Shown here: one piece after another, positions 6,898 through 16,155 of the stretch
Position numbering within the stretch: position 1 is the first letter of the stretch
Layout of the letters: each line of letters begins with the position of its first letter
NCBI GenBank assembly: GCA_964624465.1
Contig: CAZUZD010000061.1
Coordinates: 1-23,898 of the forward strand
Reading direction: 5' to 3'
DNA length: 23,898 bases
Source: CAZUZD01 sp964624465
Lineage (GTDB): Bacteria > Planctomycetota > Planctomycetia > Isosphaerales > Isosphaeraceae
Program-made: the position numbers and the translations under genes
Notes under the pieces: model-generated
Databases searched by the model: none
Seen by the model: the letters and a program-made list of their open reading frames with translations, nothing else
What the model was told of the DNA's origin: nothing

Positions 6898-8586
6898 ATG
6901 GAGCGCAAGGCCCGCCACGGCGGTGACCGCCGGCCCCCCGGCCGATCGGCCCGGCGCCGTCGCGCCTTCGGTTTCGAGACCCTCGAGCCGCGGCTCCTGC
7001 TGGCGCGGGGGCCCCTCGACCTGGCCGGCGCCCTGCCGACCCCACCCCTCGCGGCACCGCCGGCCGCGGTCCTGCCGTTCCCGCTCCCGCACCATCCCGA
7101 ACTGGCCCCGGCCGATCGGCCCGAGGACCTGCCGCCGGTCGAGTTCGCTCCCGGCCCGGCGGGCCCGGTGGAGTGGAATCTCTCGGTGCTCGTCCCCGCA
7201 TCGGTCGGCGCCCCGGCCGCCGGTGCGCCGGTGGTCCGGGTGGATGGCGACCAGGATCACGACCAGTTCGCCGAGGCCCCCCGGGTGGTGGTCGACCGCT
7301 GGACCCGCCTGGAGGGGACGCTCGACGGCGACGAGGCGGCCGACCTGTTCCGCGTCGAGCTGCCGGCCGGGCAGGGGGGCCTGACCCTGGTCCTGCACGC
7401 GGCCGGCCAGACCCCGCTGGGCCCCGAGCGGCTGGTCGTCTTCGACGCCAGCGGGCGGCTGCTGACCGCCTGCCCGCTGCCCCTGCGGCCCGAGCTGATC
7501 GCCCTGGCGCTGCGGTCGGGCGCGATGGGACCGCCCCGGTTCGTCTACGTCGGCCTCGCTCGCTCGGCCATCGATCCGGCCGCCCCCGCCCCTGGCGACG
7601 CGGCGCTCCCGAAGGCGGGAGAATCCGACCTGGCGACGACCCCGGCGCCGGGCTCCGCGGCCCCGCCGCCGGTGCTGGAGTCGCCGCCGATCCCATCGGA
7701 GGCCGACGCGGCCGCGGCGGTCTCCTACGCCATCGAGATCTTCCCTGGCGCGACCGCCGAGTCGGGCCCGGGCGCCCCTGGCGTGCCGACCCCGGCGCCC
7801 GACACGACGGTCATCGACGCCGCACCGGCGCCGGTGTCGCCCGTGACGGTCACGATCCCGGCGCCTGGGCCGCCGATGACGGGCGTGTCGGCGGCGATCG
7901 GGCTGGTCAATCGGGCTGCGAGCCTGACGACGGTGGCCGGACCCGGGCGGGTGCCGCGGCCCTCACCGCTGCGATCGGCCGGACCCATGGGCGGCCTGGC
8001 CGGCGGCCGGTCCACGACCCGCACGGTGGACGCCGAGCAGGCCACGGCCGCCGACCTCGGGACGCTCGCGACCCTGCGCCTCGATCGGGCCGCTGGCGAG
8101 CCGTCCGGGGATCATCCCGAGGACGGCGCAGCGGGCGACGACACGGCCGGGGCCGTCGTGCCGGCCGCGGCGAGCCTGGCCCGGCTGCTGCTGGCTCCGT
8201 CGGGATTGCCGCTGCTGGGCTCGCGGCTGCCGGGTCCGGGAATGGCCCGGGTGCTCCCGTCGGCGGTGCCCGTGGGCCCGCCCCGGCTGGCCCGGGGCGC
8301 CTCGCCTGGCGACCCCGACGCGGGCGCGATCCCGGCGGCCCTCGCCCCGGAGTCCGGGTCGACCGGCTCGGAGACCGACGCCGACCCGTGCCTGAGGCCA
8401 GCCGAGCAGATCGCCGTCGCCACCGGGGTGGGGCTCGCTTACGTGATGGCCGTGACCGCGCTCATGCCCGATCTTGACGGGGCCTTCCGCAACGCCCGCG
8501 CCGGCAAACGACCCCGGCTGAGCGCCGTCGCCCTGCGACAGCTCGCCCGCGCCGCCGGCTGGGCCCGCCGCATCCGACACCGCTGA
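6898..8586 (+). CDS. LEPR-XLL domain surface protein with PPC-like segment
   Basis: A 562-residue protein that starts with about 22 very basic residues and then FETLEPRLLLA (residues 26-36), the LEPR-XLL signature found at the N-terminus of planctomycete extracellular proteins and thought to act in export or surface sorting. Residues about 113-195 (DGDQDHDQF, LEGTLDGDEAADLFRVEL, LVVFDASG) resemble a pre-peptidase C-terminal (PPC) beta domain. The centre (about 220-480) is low-complexity Pro/Ala/Gly/Thr-rich. Near the C-terminus a hydrophobic stretch (about 503-523, QIAVATGVGLAYVMAVTALM) is followed by a strongly basic tail, which looks like a membrane anchor with an inside-positive end. The ATG at 6898 has only a weak GGTGGTGA site upstream. 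Function is unknown; structural or envelope role inferred. It ends 9 bases from the convergent HtrA-type gene. Confidence 0.75.
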   Translation: MERKARHGGDRRPPGRSARRRRAFGFETLEPRLLLARGPLDLAGALPTPPLAAPPAAVLPFPLPHHPELAPADRPEDLPPVEFAPGPAGPVEWNLSVLVPASVGAPAAGAPVVRVDGDQDHDQFAEAPRVVVDRWTRLEGTLDGDEAADLFRVELPAGQGGLTLVLHAAGQTPLGPERLVVFDASGRLLTACPLPLRPELIALALRSGAMGPPRFVYVGLARSAIDPAAPAPGDAALPKAGESDLATTPAPGSAAPPPVLESPPIPSEADAAAAVSYAIEIFPGATAESGPGAPGVPTPAPDTTVIDAAPAPVSPVTVTIPAPGPPMTGVSAAIGLVNRAASLTTVAGPGRVPRPSPLRSAGPMGGLAGGRSTTRTVDAEQATAADLGTLATLRLDRAAGEPSGDHPEDGAAGDDTAGAVVPAAASLARLLLAPSGLPLLGSRLPGPGMARVLPSAVPVGPPRLARGASPGDPDAGAIPAALAPESGSTGSETDADPCLRPAEQIAVATGVGLAYVMAVTALMPDLDGAFRNARAGKRPRLSAVALRQLARAAGWARRIRHR

Positions 8587-8595
8587 GGCCCGGGC

Positions 8596-9762
8596 CTACT
8601 CGGTGGCGCCCAGCGGCACCTCGACCTCGCGGCGGCGACCCTGGCGGACCACGGTCAGCACGGCCGTCTCGCCGGGCTCGTGCCGCTCGACGGCGGAGAG
8701 CAGCTCGTCGACGGTCCGCACCGGCTGGCCATCGACGGCGACGATCCGGTCCGAGCCGTCGGGGTCGGGCCGCGTGCGGGTGAACCGGCCCCGGCGCTCG
8801 ACGACGACGCGGATCGGCCGCAGCCCCGCGCGCTCGGCGGGGCCGCCCTCGTCGAGGTCGACCACGTACAGGCCGCGCTCGGTGGCGTAGACCGACCGCA
8901 CGCCCAGGTCGGCCCGCACCACGCGGCCGCGCTCGATGAGCTGCGCCAGGATCCGCTTGATCGCGTTGATCGGCACCGCGAACCCGATGCCCGCCGACTG
9001 CCCGACCTGGCTCACGATCGCCGTGTTGATGCCGATGACCTCGCCCCGCGTGTTCAGCAGCGGGCCGCCCGAGTTGCCCGGGTTGATCGCCGCGTCGGTC
9101 TGGATGATCCCCTGGATCGTGCGGCCATTTTGAGCCTTCATCGAGCGGTCGAGCGAGCTGATGATGCCGTCGGTCAGCGTGCGCTCCAGCCCGAATGGGT
9201 TGCCCAGCGCCAGCACCTTCTGGCCGACCCGCAGCCCCGTCGACTCACCCAGCGGCAGGGGTCGGAGCGACTCCTCGGGCGCGTCGATGCGGACCACCGC
9301 CACGTCGTGGTTCGGGTCGACGCCCACCAGCCGTGCCGGCCGGGTCGTGCCGTCGTGGAGCGTGACGTGCAGGGCGTCGGCGTCGGCGATGACGTGGTAA
9401 TTCGTGAGGATATGGCCGGCCGTGTCGATCAGGAACCCCGAGCCCGAGCCGGCGACCTCGGGCCCCGAGCGCAGGCCGGTGTCGGTCGCCGAGGTCAGGT
9501 GCACCACGCCCCGGTTCGTCGCCTCGTAGACCTGGATGTTCACGGCCTCGTCGGCGTCGACCTGCGCCCGCACCTCGGGCGGCAGCGGCGGCGGCGGGGG
9601 TGCGGGCGTCATGGCGGCCGCGGCGACCCGGCCCGAGCTGGGGTCGGGCGCGGACGGTCGGGCTCCGACGCCGAGCCAGGCGCGGGCCAGGACCAGGGTG
9701 ATCAGGACGGTGGCGGTGTGCGCCAGCAGGGTGCGGCCGGCGCCGGCTGGATTCGCGGGCAT
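8596..9762 (-). CDS. HtrA/DegP-type trypsin-like serine protease with PDZ domain
   Basis: A 388-residue envelope protease of the HtrA/DegP/DegS type, which degrades misfolded or signalling proteins outside the cytoplasm. It has an N-terminal membrane anchor or signal (residues 10-30, LLAHTATVLITLVLARAWL), a Pro-rich linker (53-62), the trypsin-like domain (about 70-280) and a single PDZ domain (about 285-388). The catalytic triad is complete: His123 in TNYHVIADAD, Asp153 in NHDVAVVRI and Ser231 in GNSGGPLL. The oxyanion region and the INTAI and GIGFAVP motifs are as in the family. With one PDZ domain it is closer to DegS or short HtrA forms than to two-PDZ DegP. The start at 9762 is the first Met before the anchor; the long frame upstream is antisense to the next gene. 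A candidate promoter with TACAAT lies about 57 bases upstream. Confidence 0.9.
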   Translation of the reverse strand: MPANPAGAGRTLLAHTATVLITLVLARAWLGVGARPSAPDPSSGRVAAAAMTPAPPPPPLPPEVRAQVDADEAVNIQVYEATNRGVVHLTSATDTGLRSGPEVAGSGSGFLIDTAGHILTNYHVIADADALHVTLHDGTTRPARLVGVDPNHDVAVVRIDAPEESLRPLPLGESTGLRVGQKVLALGNPFGLERTLTDGIISSLDRSMKAQNGRTIQGIIQTDAAINPGNSGGPLLNTRGEVIGINTAIVSQVGQSAGIGFAVPINAIKRILAQLIERGRVVRADLGVRSVYATERGLYVVDLDEGGPAERAGLRPIRVVVERRGRFTRTRPDPDGSDRIVAVDGQPVRTVDELLSAVERHEPGETAVLTVVRQGRRREVEVPLGATE

Positions 9763-9802
9763 GCGTGCAGACCTCGGTCCACGGCCGGTCGCCCCCCGGC
9801 GC

Positions 9803-9843
9803 CCGACCGGTCGGTTCCATTGTATGCCACCCGACCCGGTCGG
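9803..9843 (-). promoter_or_regulatory. HtrA-gene promoter region with two flanking palindromes
   Basis: On the minus strand TACAAT (9819-9824) is a good -10 candidate, 57 bases upstream of the ATG at 9762. It is bracketed by the palindrome CCGACCGGTCGG (9803-9814) and the near-identical CCGACCCGGTCGG (9831-9843), with centres about 28 bases apart. This is operator-like spacing. No strong -35 is seen. The words are GC-rich, so chance similarity cannot be excluded. Confidence 0.3.
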
Positions 9844-10020
9844 TCGGGAACCCCGATCCGCCGCGATCCGGCCGGCGGGGGGCGGGGGGCCTGCCTGCGC
9901 GCTGGACGCGGCCCCGGGGCCCCGGCAGAATGGCGGGTCGGGCCGCCGGTCGTGTCGAGCGGGCGGACCCGATCCCGCCCTCCCCGCCCAGTCGTTCGAC
10001 GACGCCCCTTGAGGATTGCG

Positions 10021-13000
10021 ATGATGTCGCACCCACGCCCGGTGACCCCGGTCGGGACTCCCCGCGCCCGCCGGCGCCTCCGTCCGGCCCTGCTGCTGGC
10101 GGCCCTCGCCGCGCTCACGCCGACCGCCCGCGCCCAGGTCGGCCCGGCCGAGTCGGCCGCGAAGCTCAAGCCGGCCCCCGGCCTCAAGGCCACCCTCTGG
10201 GCCAGCGAGCCCATGGTCGTGAACCCGACGACCCTGGACATCGACTCCCGCGGCCGCGTCTGGGTCACCGAGGGCCTCAACTACCGGCTCACCCGCGGCG
10301 GCAACAAGCGGTTCGAGCGGATCGCCGACGCCGACAAGATCAAGATCCTCAGCGACACCGACGGCGACGGCACCGCCGACAAGGTCACCGTCTTCGCCGA
10401 CAAGATCTTCCCCGTGCCCATGGGCATCGCGGTCGAGGAGCACTGGTCGAAGGACGGCAAGTACCAGGGCTGCAAGGTCTTCGTCGGCAACAGCCCCGAC
10501 CTGCTCGTCCTGGAGGACACCGACGGCGACGACGTGGCCGACAAGCGGTACCCGCTCCTGACCGGCTTCGGCGGCATCGACAGCGACCACGGCGTGCACG
10601 GCATGGTGCTGGGCCTCGACGGCAAGCTGTACTTCACCCACGGCGACGGCTGCTGCTCGGTCCAGCCCGACAGGAGCGAGCGGGGCCAGAACTTCGACGT
10701 CGTCGACCGCAGCGGCCGGCACGTCAAGAGCGACCAGCTTGCCAACACCCTGCGCGTCAATCGCGACGGCACCCAGTTCGAGGTCGTCGCCGACCGCCAG
10801 CGGAACAACTACGAGACGACCCTGAACTCGTTCGGCAACGGGTTCACCAGCGACAACGACGACGACGGCAATCGCGGCAGCCGGGTCATCTGGGTGATGG
10901 ACGGCGGCAACTACGGCTACCGCACCCCCGGCAGCCCGCGGCACTGGGGCGAGGACGTCCCCGGCATCGTGCCCAAGCTCGTCGGCACCGGCAACGGTAG
11001 CCCCTGCGGCGTGGCGGTGTATGAGGGCGGCCTGCTGCCCTCGAAGTACTTCGGCGCCGTGCTGGAGGCCGAGGCTGGCCCGCGCGTCATCTTCGCGCAC
11101 CCGATCACCCGCCAGGGCGCCGCGTTCCGCACCGATCCCGAGGTGCTGCTGGCCAGCGACGACCCCTGGTTCCGCCCGGTCGACGTGGCCACCGCGCCCG
11201 ACGGCTCGCTGCTCGTCGCCGACTGGTACGACGCCGGCGTCGGCGGCCACGCCTTCAGCGACCAGACGACCGGCCGGATCTACCGCGTCGTGCCCGAGGG
11301 CAAGCCGGCCGCGCCGGTGACGTACGACTTCGCCAGCGAGGCGGGCCTGATCGAGGCGCTGAAGTCGCCGAACGTCGCCGCCCGCGACGTCGCGGCCCGG
11401 CTGCTCAAGCAGCGCGGGCAGGAGTCGCTGCACGCGGTCAACGCGCTGTTTAAGTCGGACGCCGACCCGATCTTCCGGGCCCGCGCCCTCTGGGTCGCCA
11501 GCGGCATCGAGTCGACGCCGGTGGGCTGGGCGCTCAAGGACCGCGACCCTCGCATCCGCGAGCAGGCGGTGCGGATCCTGGGCCGCGACGTGAGCCGCGT
11601 CGGCTCGGTCGAGGCCCGCGACCCCATGCCCCCGCCCGCGGCCGCCGCTCACCTCGACGCCCTGCTGCCGCTGGCCAGCGATCCCGACGCCGGCGTGCGC
11701 CGGGAGCTGATCCTGGCCCTGCGGTTCCTGCCGACCGCCCAGGTGGGTGACGCGCTTCGCACGCTGGCCTCTCAGTGGGACGGCCAGGACCGCTGGTACC
11801 TGGAGGCGCTGGGGCTGGCCTTCAAGGGCCGCGAGACCGGGTACATCTTCAAACTCTTCGACGGCCATCTGTTCGGCGACCTGGGCCTGCCGGCCGCCGG
11901 CGACGCGGTGGTGGCGCTGCCGCCGTACTTCCCCACCGACCGCAACGAGGCGTTCCTGGGCACCAGCGACGCCCTGCCGCCGGCCAACGCCATCAGCAAG
12001 ACCCTGGGCCTGGCCTGGGCCCTGCACCGGCCCGAGGCCCTGCCGCTGGTCGTGAGCCTGATGCCGTCCCTGAAGACGCCCGAGCTCCAGCAGGCCGCCG
12101 ACGACGTGATCACGCACGTCGAGGACGCCGGCGGCGCCCGGATCCTGGCCGACCTGATCCTCGCCACCTCCGACGCCTTCCGCCGCCGCCAGGCGCTGGC
12201 GAACCTGGCCCGCAAGCTCGACGGCCCCTGGCGCGGGGCCAGCGGCGACGACAAGGTGACGATCGCCACCGAGATCGCCCTGAACAGCCCCGAGCTGCGG
12301 CTCGAAGGCCTGCGGCTGGTCAACGCCACCGGCAACGCGAAGTTCGCTGACGCGGTGGCGCAGGCCGTCGACGACGAGAAAGCAAAGCCTGAGGTTCGCG
12401 TCGAGGCCCTGACGGCGCTGGCCCGCCTGAAGGACGCCCGCGCCGCGACGGCGGCAGATCGATTGATCGCCCGCGCCCGCGAGGCCCGCGCCAGCGACCA
12501 GGTGGCCGAGGCGGCCGTCCGCGCCTTGCCGAGGCTCGGCGAGGCCCGCGATCGCCTCGCCGGCCTGTTCGCCGACGACACCCTGCCGCTGGGCCTGCGG
12601 CGCGAGGCGCTGCGGTCGTACGTCGGCCTCAATAACGGCGGCAAGCTGCTCGCCGCCCTCGCCGCCGACGGCAAGCTGCCCGAGGCGCTCCGGACCGAGG
12701 CCGCCCTCACGCTCCGGTCGCACCCCGACCGCGGCGTGCGCGACCGGGCCCAGGAGCTGTTCCCGATCAAGACCGCCTCGGGCCAGCCCCTGCCGCCGGT
12801 CGGCGATCTGATCCGCCGCGACGGCGACGCCGCCCGCGGCCAGGCGGTCTTCTTCCGCGCCCCCGGCGCCGGGGCCAACGCCGGCGCCCTGGCCTGCGGC
12901 GCCTGCCACCGGGTGCAGGGGCAGGGCCAGTGGGTCGGCCCCGACCTCTCGACGATCGGCACCAAGGGCAGCCGCGAGGAGCTGCTCCGCTCGATCCTGA

Positions 13001-13749
13001 ACCCCAGCGCCGCCATCGGCTACAACTACCGGGCGGTGACCGTCGCCACCACGGACGGCCGTACCGTCACCGGCCTGCCCGTCGAGGACTCGCCCGACCG
13101 CCTCGTGCTCAAGGACGCCGAGGGCCGCCGCGTCACCCTGCGGCCGGCCGAGGTCGACGAGCGCACGCTCAGCGAGGTCTCCCTCATGCCCGAGGGCCTG
13201 GCCGAGTCGATGAGCGAGCAGGACCTCGTCGACCTGCTCGCCTACCTGGGTACCCTCAAGCAGCCCGTGAGCATCGTCGGCGTCGCCCAGGTCGTCGGCC
13301 CGCTGACCGAGGCGAAGGACACCCCCGCGCTCAAGCCGGGCGGCATCGTCGACCCGACCCGGTCGCTCCGCTCCGCCGAGGGTCGCGAGCTCGCCTGGCG
13401 ACGGGCCACGGCCGACGCCGAGGGCCGCCTCGACCTGTCCGGCCCCGGCGACGCCCCCGGTCGGGCCGCCTACGTGCTGGTGCCGCTGACCTCGCCCGTC
13501 GACCAGCCGGCCCGGCTGGTGCTCGACACCCGCGCCCCCGTCGAAGCCTGGCTCGACGGCAAGCCCGTCGCCCTGGCCGTCACCGACGCCGACCTGCCGT
13601 CGACGGCCACCCTGACGCTGCCGGCCGGCTCTTCGCAGCTCCTGTTGCGGGTCGCCTCCGGCTCCGACACTGGCCTCGTCGCCACCCTGGTGAGCGACCG
13701 CCCCGTCGAGTTCAGCGCCGGCAAGCCCGCCGCCGAGGCCGGCCGCTGA
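10021..13749 (+). CDS. PVC-type dehydrogenase / HEAT repeat / c-type heme fusion protein
   Basis: A 1242-residue secreted protein of the Pirellula/Verrucomicrobium membrane-bound dehydrogenase family (TIGR02604-type N-terminus with TIGR02603-type heme domain). The signal peptide ends at TARAQV (about residue 39). A beta-propeller sugar-dehydrogenase-like domain (about 45-430) carries calcium-loop-like words DTDGDGTADK, DTDGDDVADK and DNDDDGN and ends with the LLVADWYDAGVGGH segment. HEAT-like helical repeats follow (about 440-910), then a cytochrome c domain (about 930-1085) with the heme site CGACH (Cys959, Cys962, His963). A C-terminal beta-sandwich-like region (about 1100-1242) completes it. 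The role is inferred as periplasmic oxidation of a sugar-like substrate with electron transfer to the heme; the substrate is unknown. GAGG lies upstream of two adjacent ATGs (10021 and 10024); the first is used. Confidence 0.88.
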   Translation: MMSHPRPVTPVGTPRARRRLRPALLLAALAALTPTARAQVGPAESAAKLKPAPGLKATLWASEPMVVNPTTLDIDSRGRVWVTEGLNYRLTRGGNKRFERIADADKIKILSDTDGDGTADKVTVFADKIFPVPMGIAVEEHWSKDGKYQGCKVFVGNSPDLLVLEDTDGDDVADKRYPLLTGFGGIDSDHGVHGMVLGLDGKLYFTHGDGCCSVQPDRSERGQNFDVVDRSGRHVKSDQLANTLRVNRDGTQFEVVADRQRNNYETTLNSFGNGFTSDNDDDGNRGSRVIWVMDGGNYGYRTPGSPRHWGEDVPGIVPKLVGTGNGSPCGVAVYEGGLLPSKYFGAVLEAEAGPRVIFAHPITRQGAAFRTDPEVLLASDDPWFRPVDVATAPDGSLLVADWYDAGVGGHAFSDQTTGRIYRVVPEGKPAAPVTYDFASEAGLIEALKSPNVAARDVAARLLKQRGQESLHAVNALFKSDADPIFRARALWVASGIESTPVGWALKDRDPRIREQAVRILGRDVSRVGSVEARDPMPPPAAAAHLDALLPLASDPDAGVRRELILALRFLPTAQVGDALRTLASQWDGQDRWYLEALGLAFKGRETGYIFKLFDGHLFGDLGLPAAGDAVVALPPYFPTDRNEAFLGTSDALPPANAISKTLGLAWALHRPEALPLVVSLMPSLKTPELQQAADDVITHVEDAGGARILADLILATSDAFRRRQALANLARKLDGPWRGASGDDKVTIATEIALNSPELRLEGLRLVNATGNAKFADAVAQAVDDEKAKPEVRVEALTALARLKDARAATAADRLIARAREARASDQVAEAAVRALPRLGEARDRLAGLFADDTLPLGLRREALRSYVGLNNGGKLLAALAADGKLPEALRTEAALTLRSHPDRGVRDRAQELFPIKTASGQPLPPVGDLIRRDGDAARGQAVFFRAPGAGANAGALACGACHRVQGQGQWVGPDLSTIGTKGSREELLRSILNPSAAIGYNYRAVTVATTDGRTVTGLPVEDSPDRLVLKDAEGRRVTLRPAEVDERTLSEVSLMPEGLAESMSEQDLVDLLAYLGTLKQPVSIVGVAQVVGPLTEAKDTPALKPGGIVDPTRSLRSAEGRELAWRRATADAEGRLDLSGPGDAPGRAAYVLVPLTSPVDQPARLVLDTRAPVEAWLDGKPVALAVTDADLPSTATLTLPAGSSQLLLRVASGSDTGLVATLVSDRPVEFSAGKPAAEAGR

Positions 13750-13794
13750 CCGATCGATCCGTCCGGGGCCCGGTCCCCGGTCACGGCCGAACCC

Positions 13795-13831
13795 ACGACG
13801 CCGTCCGCGCTCGCCGCGGGCGGCGTCGTTT
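13795..13831. terminator. Hairpin terminator between convergent genes
   Basis: A 14-bp stem with one G-U wobble (ACGACGCCGTCCGC pairing with 13816-13829) encloses the loop GCTCGCC and is followed by TTT on the rightward strand. It lies between the stop of the dehydrogenase/heme gene and that of the M30-like peptidase gene, so it can serve both. The U-tract is short, as is common in GC-rich genomes. Confidence 0.7.
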
Positions 13832-13843
13832 CGCATCCCGGGG

Positions 13844-15799
13844 TCAGCGGGTGCCGGGCTCGACGGCCGCCGGGGGCGGCATCGGCGGGGCCGGCGTGCG
13901 GCCCGGTCGATCCGCCGCGATGGCAGCCGGCGACACGCGACCAGGCGTCGCGGTTCCGCCGGCGTCGACCTCGGCCCAGGCGACGACCCGGCGGCCCCGG
14001 CGATCGCGGCCGGTCAGGGTGAGCAGCAGGGGGCCATCCCCCGGACCCAGCCCTTCGAGCACGAACGGCCGGGCGACCAGCGGGCCGCCGGCGGGCACGG
14101 TCGTGGCCCCGAGCGCCTGGGCGAGCGACTCGCGGCCGATGCGGCCGTGATCGCGGCGGGCGAGCCGGGCGTCGGCCGGGGGATCCAGCCGCTCCCAGTC
14201 GACCGATTCGAGCGTGACCGCCTGGCCGTCACGCTCCTGGATGCTGGCGCGGGCCACCGCCCGGCCGTCGCGGCCCCACTCCACCTGCACCGACCAGTCC
14301 AGCCGGGGCAGGTCGTCGGGCAGCCGCACCGCCGTGACCTGCAACTCGGCTTCGGCCGGCCCCTCGACCGCGATCTCGACGGCGGCGGCGCTCGCCCCCG
14401 TCACGATCAGGTACCGGCTCGCCGTGCCCGCCGAGAGCCACGGCACCGCCGGCCCGTCCGCCTCGACCCAGCCGGTCCGGGGCCCGGCCAGCGTCCAGTC
14501 GGGCCCGACCAGCGGCGCGTCGGTGGCGCCGCCCACGAGCGCGTCCAGGAACAGCGCCGTGCTCCAGCGGCGGTAGAGCCCCGCGAACGACTGGCCGGCC
14601 ACCGCCTCGACGTTCGCCAGTCCCCGGCGGGTCGAGAGCACCAGCGACGGCAGCAGATCGGCGCCGAGGGCGCGACGGCCCCAGTCGAAGAACTGGGCGG
14701 TGGCCCCGCGATGGCCGTGGCTTCGGAACAGCTCGGCGGCGAAGTAGTCGGGCACGACCAGGCTGTACCGCTCGGGGGCGGCCAGGAAGGCGCTCAGCCG
14801 GTAGTCGAGGTTCTGCCGCGAGAAGCCCAGCGTCAGCTCGGCCAGGTGCGCCAGGCCCTCGTCGATCCACCCCTCCTCGTCCACGCCGGGCTGTCGCGCC
14901 GCCAGCGGGTCGGCCACCTTGCGGCTGAAGAGCAGGGCGTGGGTGTACTCGTGCGCCAGGATGCTCCAGAGGTACGGGCCCGGCTCGATGGCCGCGTTCA
15001 GGCAGATCAGGTCGGCCCGATTGCCGAACGGCGGTGCGTACGATGGGTCGAAGTCGGCCCCCCGCACGAAGCCATCCACCGAGCGTTCGGGCCCCCCGCG
15101 CCCCAGGCGTCCCGAGAGCAGGACCGTGAGCCGGCCGTCGGCATCGACGTCCGTCGGCCGCCCGAGCAGCGGGGCCAGCGCCGGCTCGATCCGTCCCTCG
15201 AACGCCGTGACCAGGTCCTGCACCGTCTCGTCGCGCACGCGGTCGGCGTCGGCCTGATCGACGTAGACCTGGATCGAGCGGCCCGAGCCCCGGAGCGTGG
15301 CCGCCACCGACTCGTAGCTGCCCGCCGCCGTCGGCTCGCCCTGGCCCGCGAACAGGAAGAACCGGCGCTCGCGGGGCGGCGGCGGGGCCGCCGGCCCCGG
15401 TGGTCGCGGGCGTCCGGCCACCCGGGCTCGGGGGAGTGCCGGTCCATCATCGGCCCGCGCCACCGGCGCCGCCGCCGCCGCCGATCGAGCCCGCACCACG
15501 ATCGGATACGATGGCTCCGTCGCCCGCCCCAGCGCCGAGACGACCAGCAGCACCTTCGCCGTCCGCCCCGGGCTCGGCACCACCACCCGGCTAACGCCCC
15601 CGCCGACCGCCACCGGGATCGGCACCCCGACCGGCCAGTCGACCAGCCGGCCCGCCGTCGCGCCGGCCGCGAGGCGTCCCGCCGTGGCCGTACCCTGGGC
15701 CCGGGCCCGGCTGGTCGCCAGGCCGGCGCCAATTCCGAGTCCCAGTGCGGTGGCCAGGGTCAGGATCCGGTGCAGCATCGGCCGTCCCAACCCTCGCAT
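13844..15799 (-). CDS. Secreted zinc metallopeptidase, M30 (hyicolysin)-like
   Basis: This 651-residue protein has an N-terminal signal peptide (about residues 8-35, ending in SRARAQG) and a metallopeptidase domain. The zinc site is HEYTH (His283, Glu284, His287) followed by GWIDEGLAHLAE, where Glu314 is the likely third ligand; this HExxH...E(G)xAH arrangement is typical of M30-like peptidases. Before it come a beta-rich pre-domain (about 50-110), a Pro/Arg-rich linker (about 120-146), and a segment with VYVD, DVDADGRLTVLLS and a conserved DLICLN strand. The C-terminal 200 residues are beta-rich and may form accessory or substrate-binding domains. Start at 15799 is used; Met8 (15778), directly before the hydrophobic core, is an alternative. 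Family assignment rests on the zinc motif and context of the active site; substrate unknown. Confidence 0.75.
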   Translation of the reverse strand: MRGLGRPMLHRILTLATALGLGIGAGLATSRARAQGTATAGRLAAGATAGRLVDWPVGVPIPVAVGGGVSRVVVPSPGRTAKVLLVVSALGRATEPSYPIVVRARSAAAAAPVARADDGPALPRARVAGRPRPPGPAAPPPPRERRFFLFAGQGEPTAAGSYESVAATLRGSGRSIQVYVDQADADRVRDETVQDLVTAFEGRIEPALAPLLGRPTDVDADGRLTVLLSGRLGRGGPERSVDGFVRGADFDPSYAPPFGNRADLICLNAAIEPGPYLWSILAHEYTHALLFSRKVADPLAARQPGVDEEGWIDEGLAHLAELTLGFSRQNLDYRLSAFLAAPERYSLVVPDYFAAELFRSHGHRGATAQFFDWGRRALGADLLPSLVLSTRRGLANVEAVAGQSFAGLYRRWSTALFLDALVGGATDAPLVGPDWTLAGPRTGWVEADGPAVPWLSAGTASRYLIVTGASAAAVEIAVEGPAEAELQVTAVRLPDDLPRLDWSVQVEWGRDGRAVARASIQERDGQAVTLESVDWERLDPPADARLARRDHGRIGRESLAQALGATTVPAGGPLVARPFVLEGLGPGDGPLLLTLTGRDRRGRRVVAWAEVDAGGTATPGRVSPAAIAADRPGRTPAPPMPPPAAVEPGTR

Positions 15800-15963
15800 G
15801 ATCGGGGCCTTGCGGAGTCCACCCCGCGCCCGCCCCCCGGGCCCCGCCCGGCGGCCGATCGGCCCCCACCAACCATCGGCCGTCCATCTCCTGCCGGTTC
15901 AGCCGATTCTGACGATCCTGCCGCCTCCCGCCCCCCTCCGCCCGGTTCGCCGCCACCGGCCTC

Positions 15964-15991
15964 TTGACGCCCCCACCGGACCGGGTAGGAT
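15964..15991 (+). promoter_or_regulatory. Predicted tRNA-Leu promoter
   Basis: TTGACG (-35, 15964-15969) and TAGGAT (-10, 15986-15991) are separated by 16 bases and lie about 65 bases upstream of the tRNA. The -35 matches five of six consensus positions. The surrounding 15800-16058 gap otherwise holds only GC-rich sequence and presumably also the leftward promoter of the M30-like gene, for which no clear boxes are seen. Confidence 0.55.
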
Positions 15992-16058
15992 ATTTCGTCT
16001 CGGGCCGACTCGCTTGCGGTGCTCGCACCTCGAACCCGTCCGGCCCCGAGATTGCCCT

Positions 16059-16144
16059 GCCGGAGTGGCGGAATTGGCAGACGCGCTAGCTTGAGGGGCT
16101 AGAGGGAATTTATTCCCGTGCAGGTTCAAGTCCTGTCTCCGGCA
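16059..16144 (+). tRNA. tRNA-Leu (anticodon GAG)
   Basis: A complete class II tRNA folds here. The 7-bp acceptor stem is GCCGGAG with CTCCGGC and discriminator A. The D-arm contains the usual GGCAGACGC; the anticodon stem CTAGC/GCTAG encloses loop TTGAGGG, giving anticodon GAG at 16093-16095. A long variable arm follows (AGGGAATTTATTCCCGT), then the T-arm with GGTTCAAGTCC. A long variable arm with anticodon GAG reads leucine CTC and CTT codons. CCA is not encoded. The 3' end is the apparent attachment site of the integrative element, because an integrase gene follows at once. Confidence 0.95.
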
Positions 16145-16155
16145 CTGTGCAGCAC

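Noticed and set aside
8680..10020. Long rightward open frame running into the dehydrogenase gene from upstream
   Set aside because: It is antisense to the HtrA-type protease, which has a full catalytic triad. The signal peptide and ribosome site place the real start at 10021.
9763..13836. Very long leftward open frame antisense to the dehydrogenase/heme gene
   Set aside because: Its sequence is Gly/Arg/Ala/Val/Gln-rich without any domain, as expected opposite a GC-rich gene. The HtrA-type protein starts at 9762.
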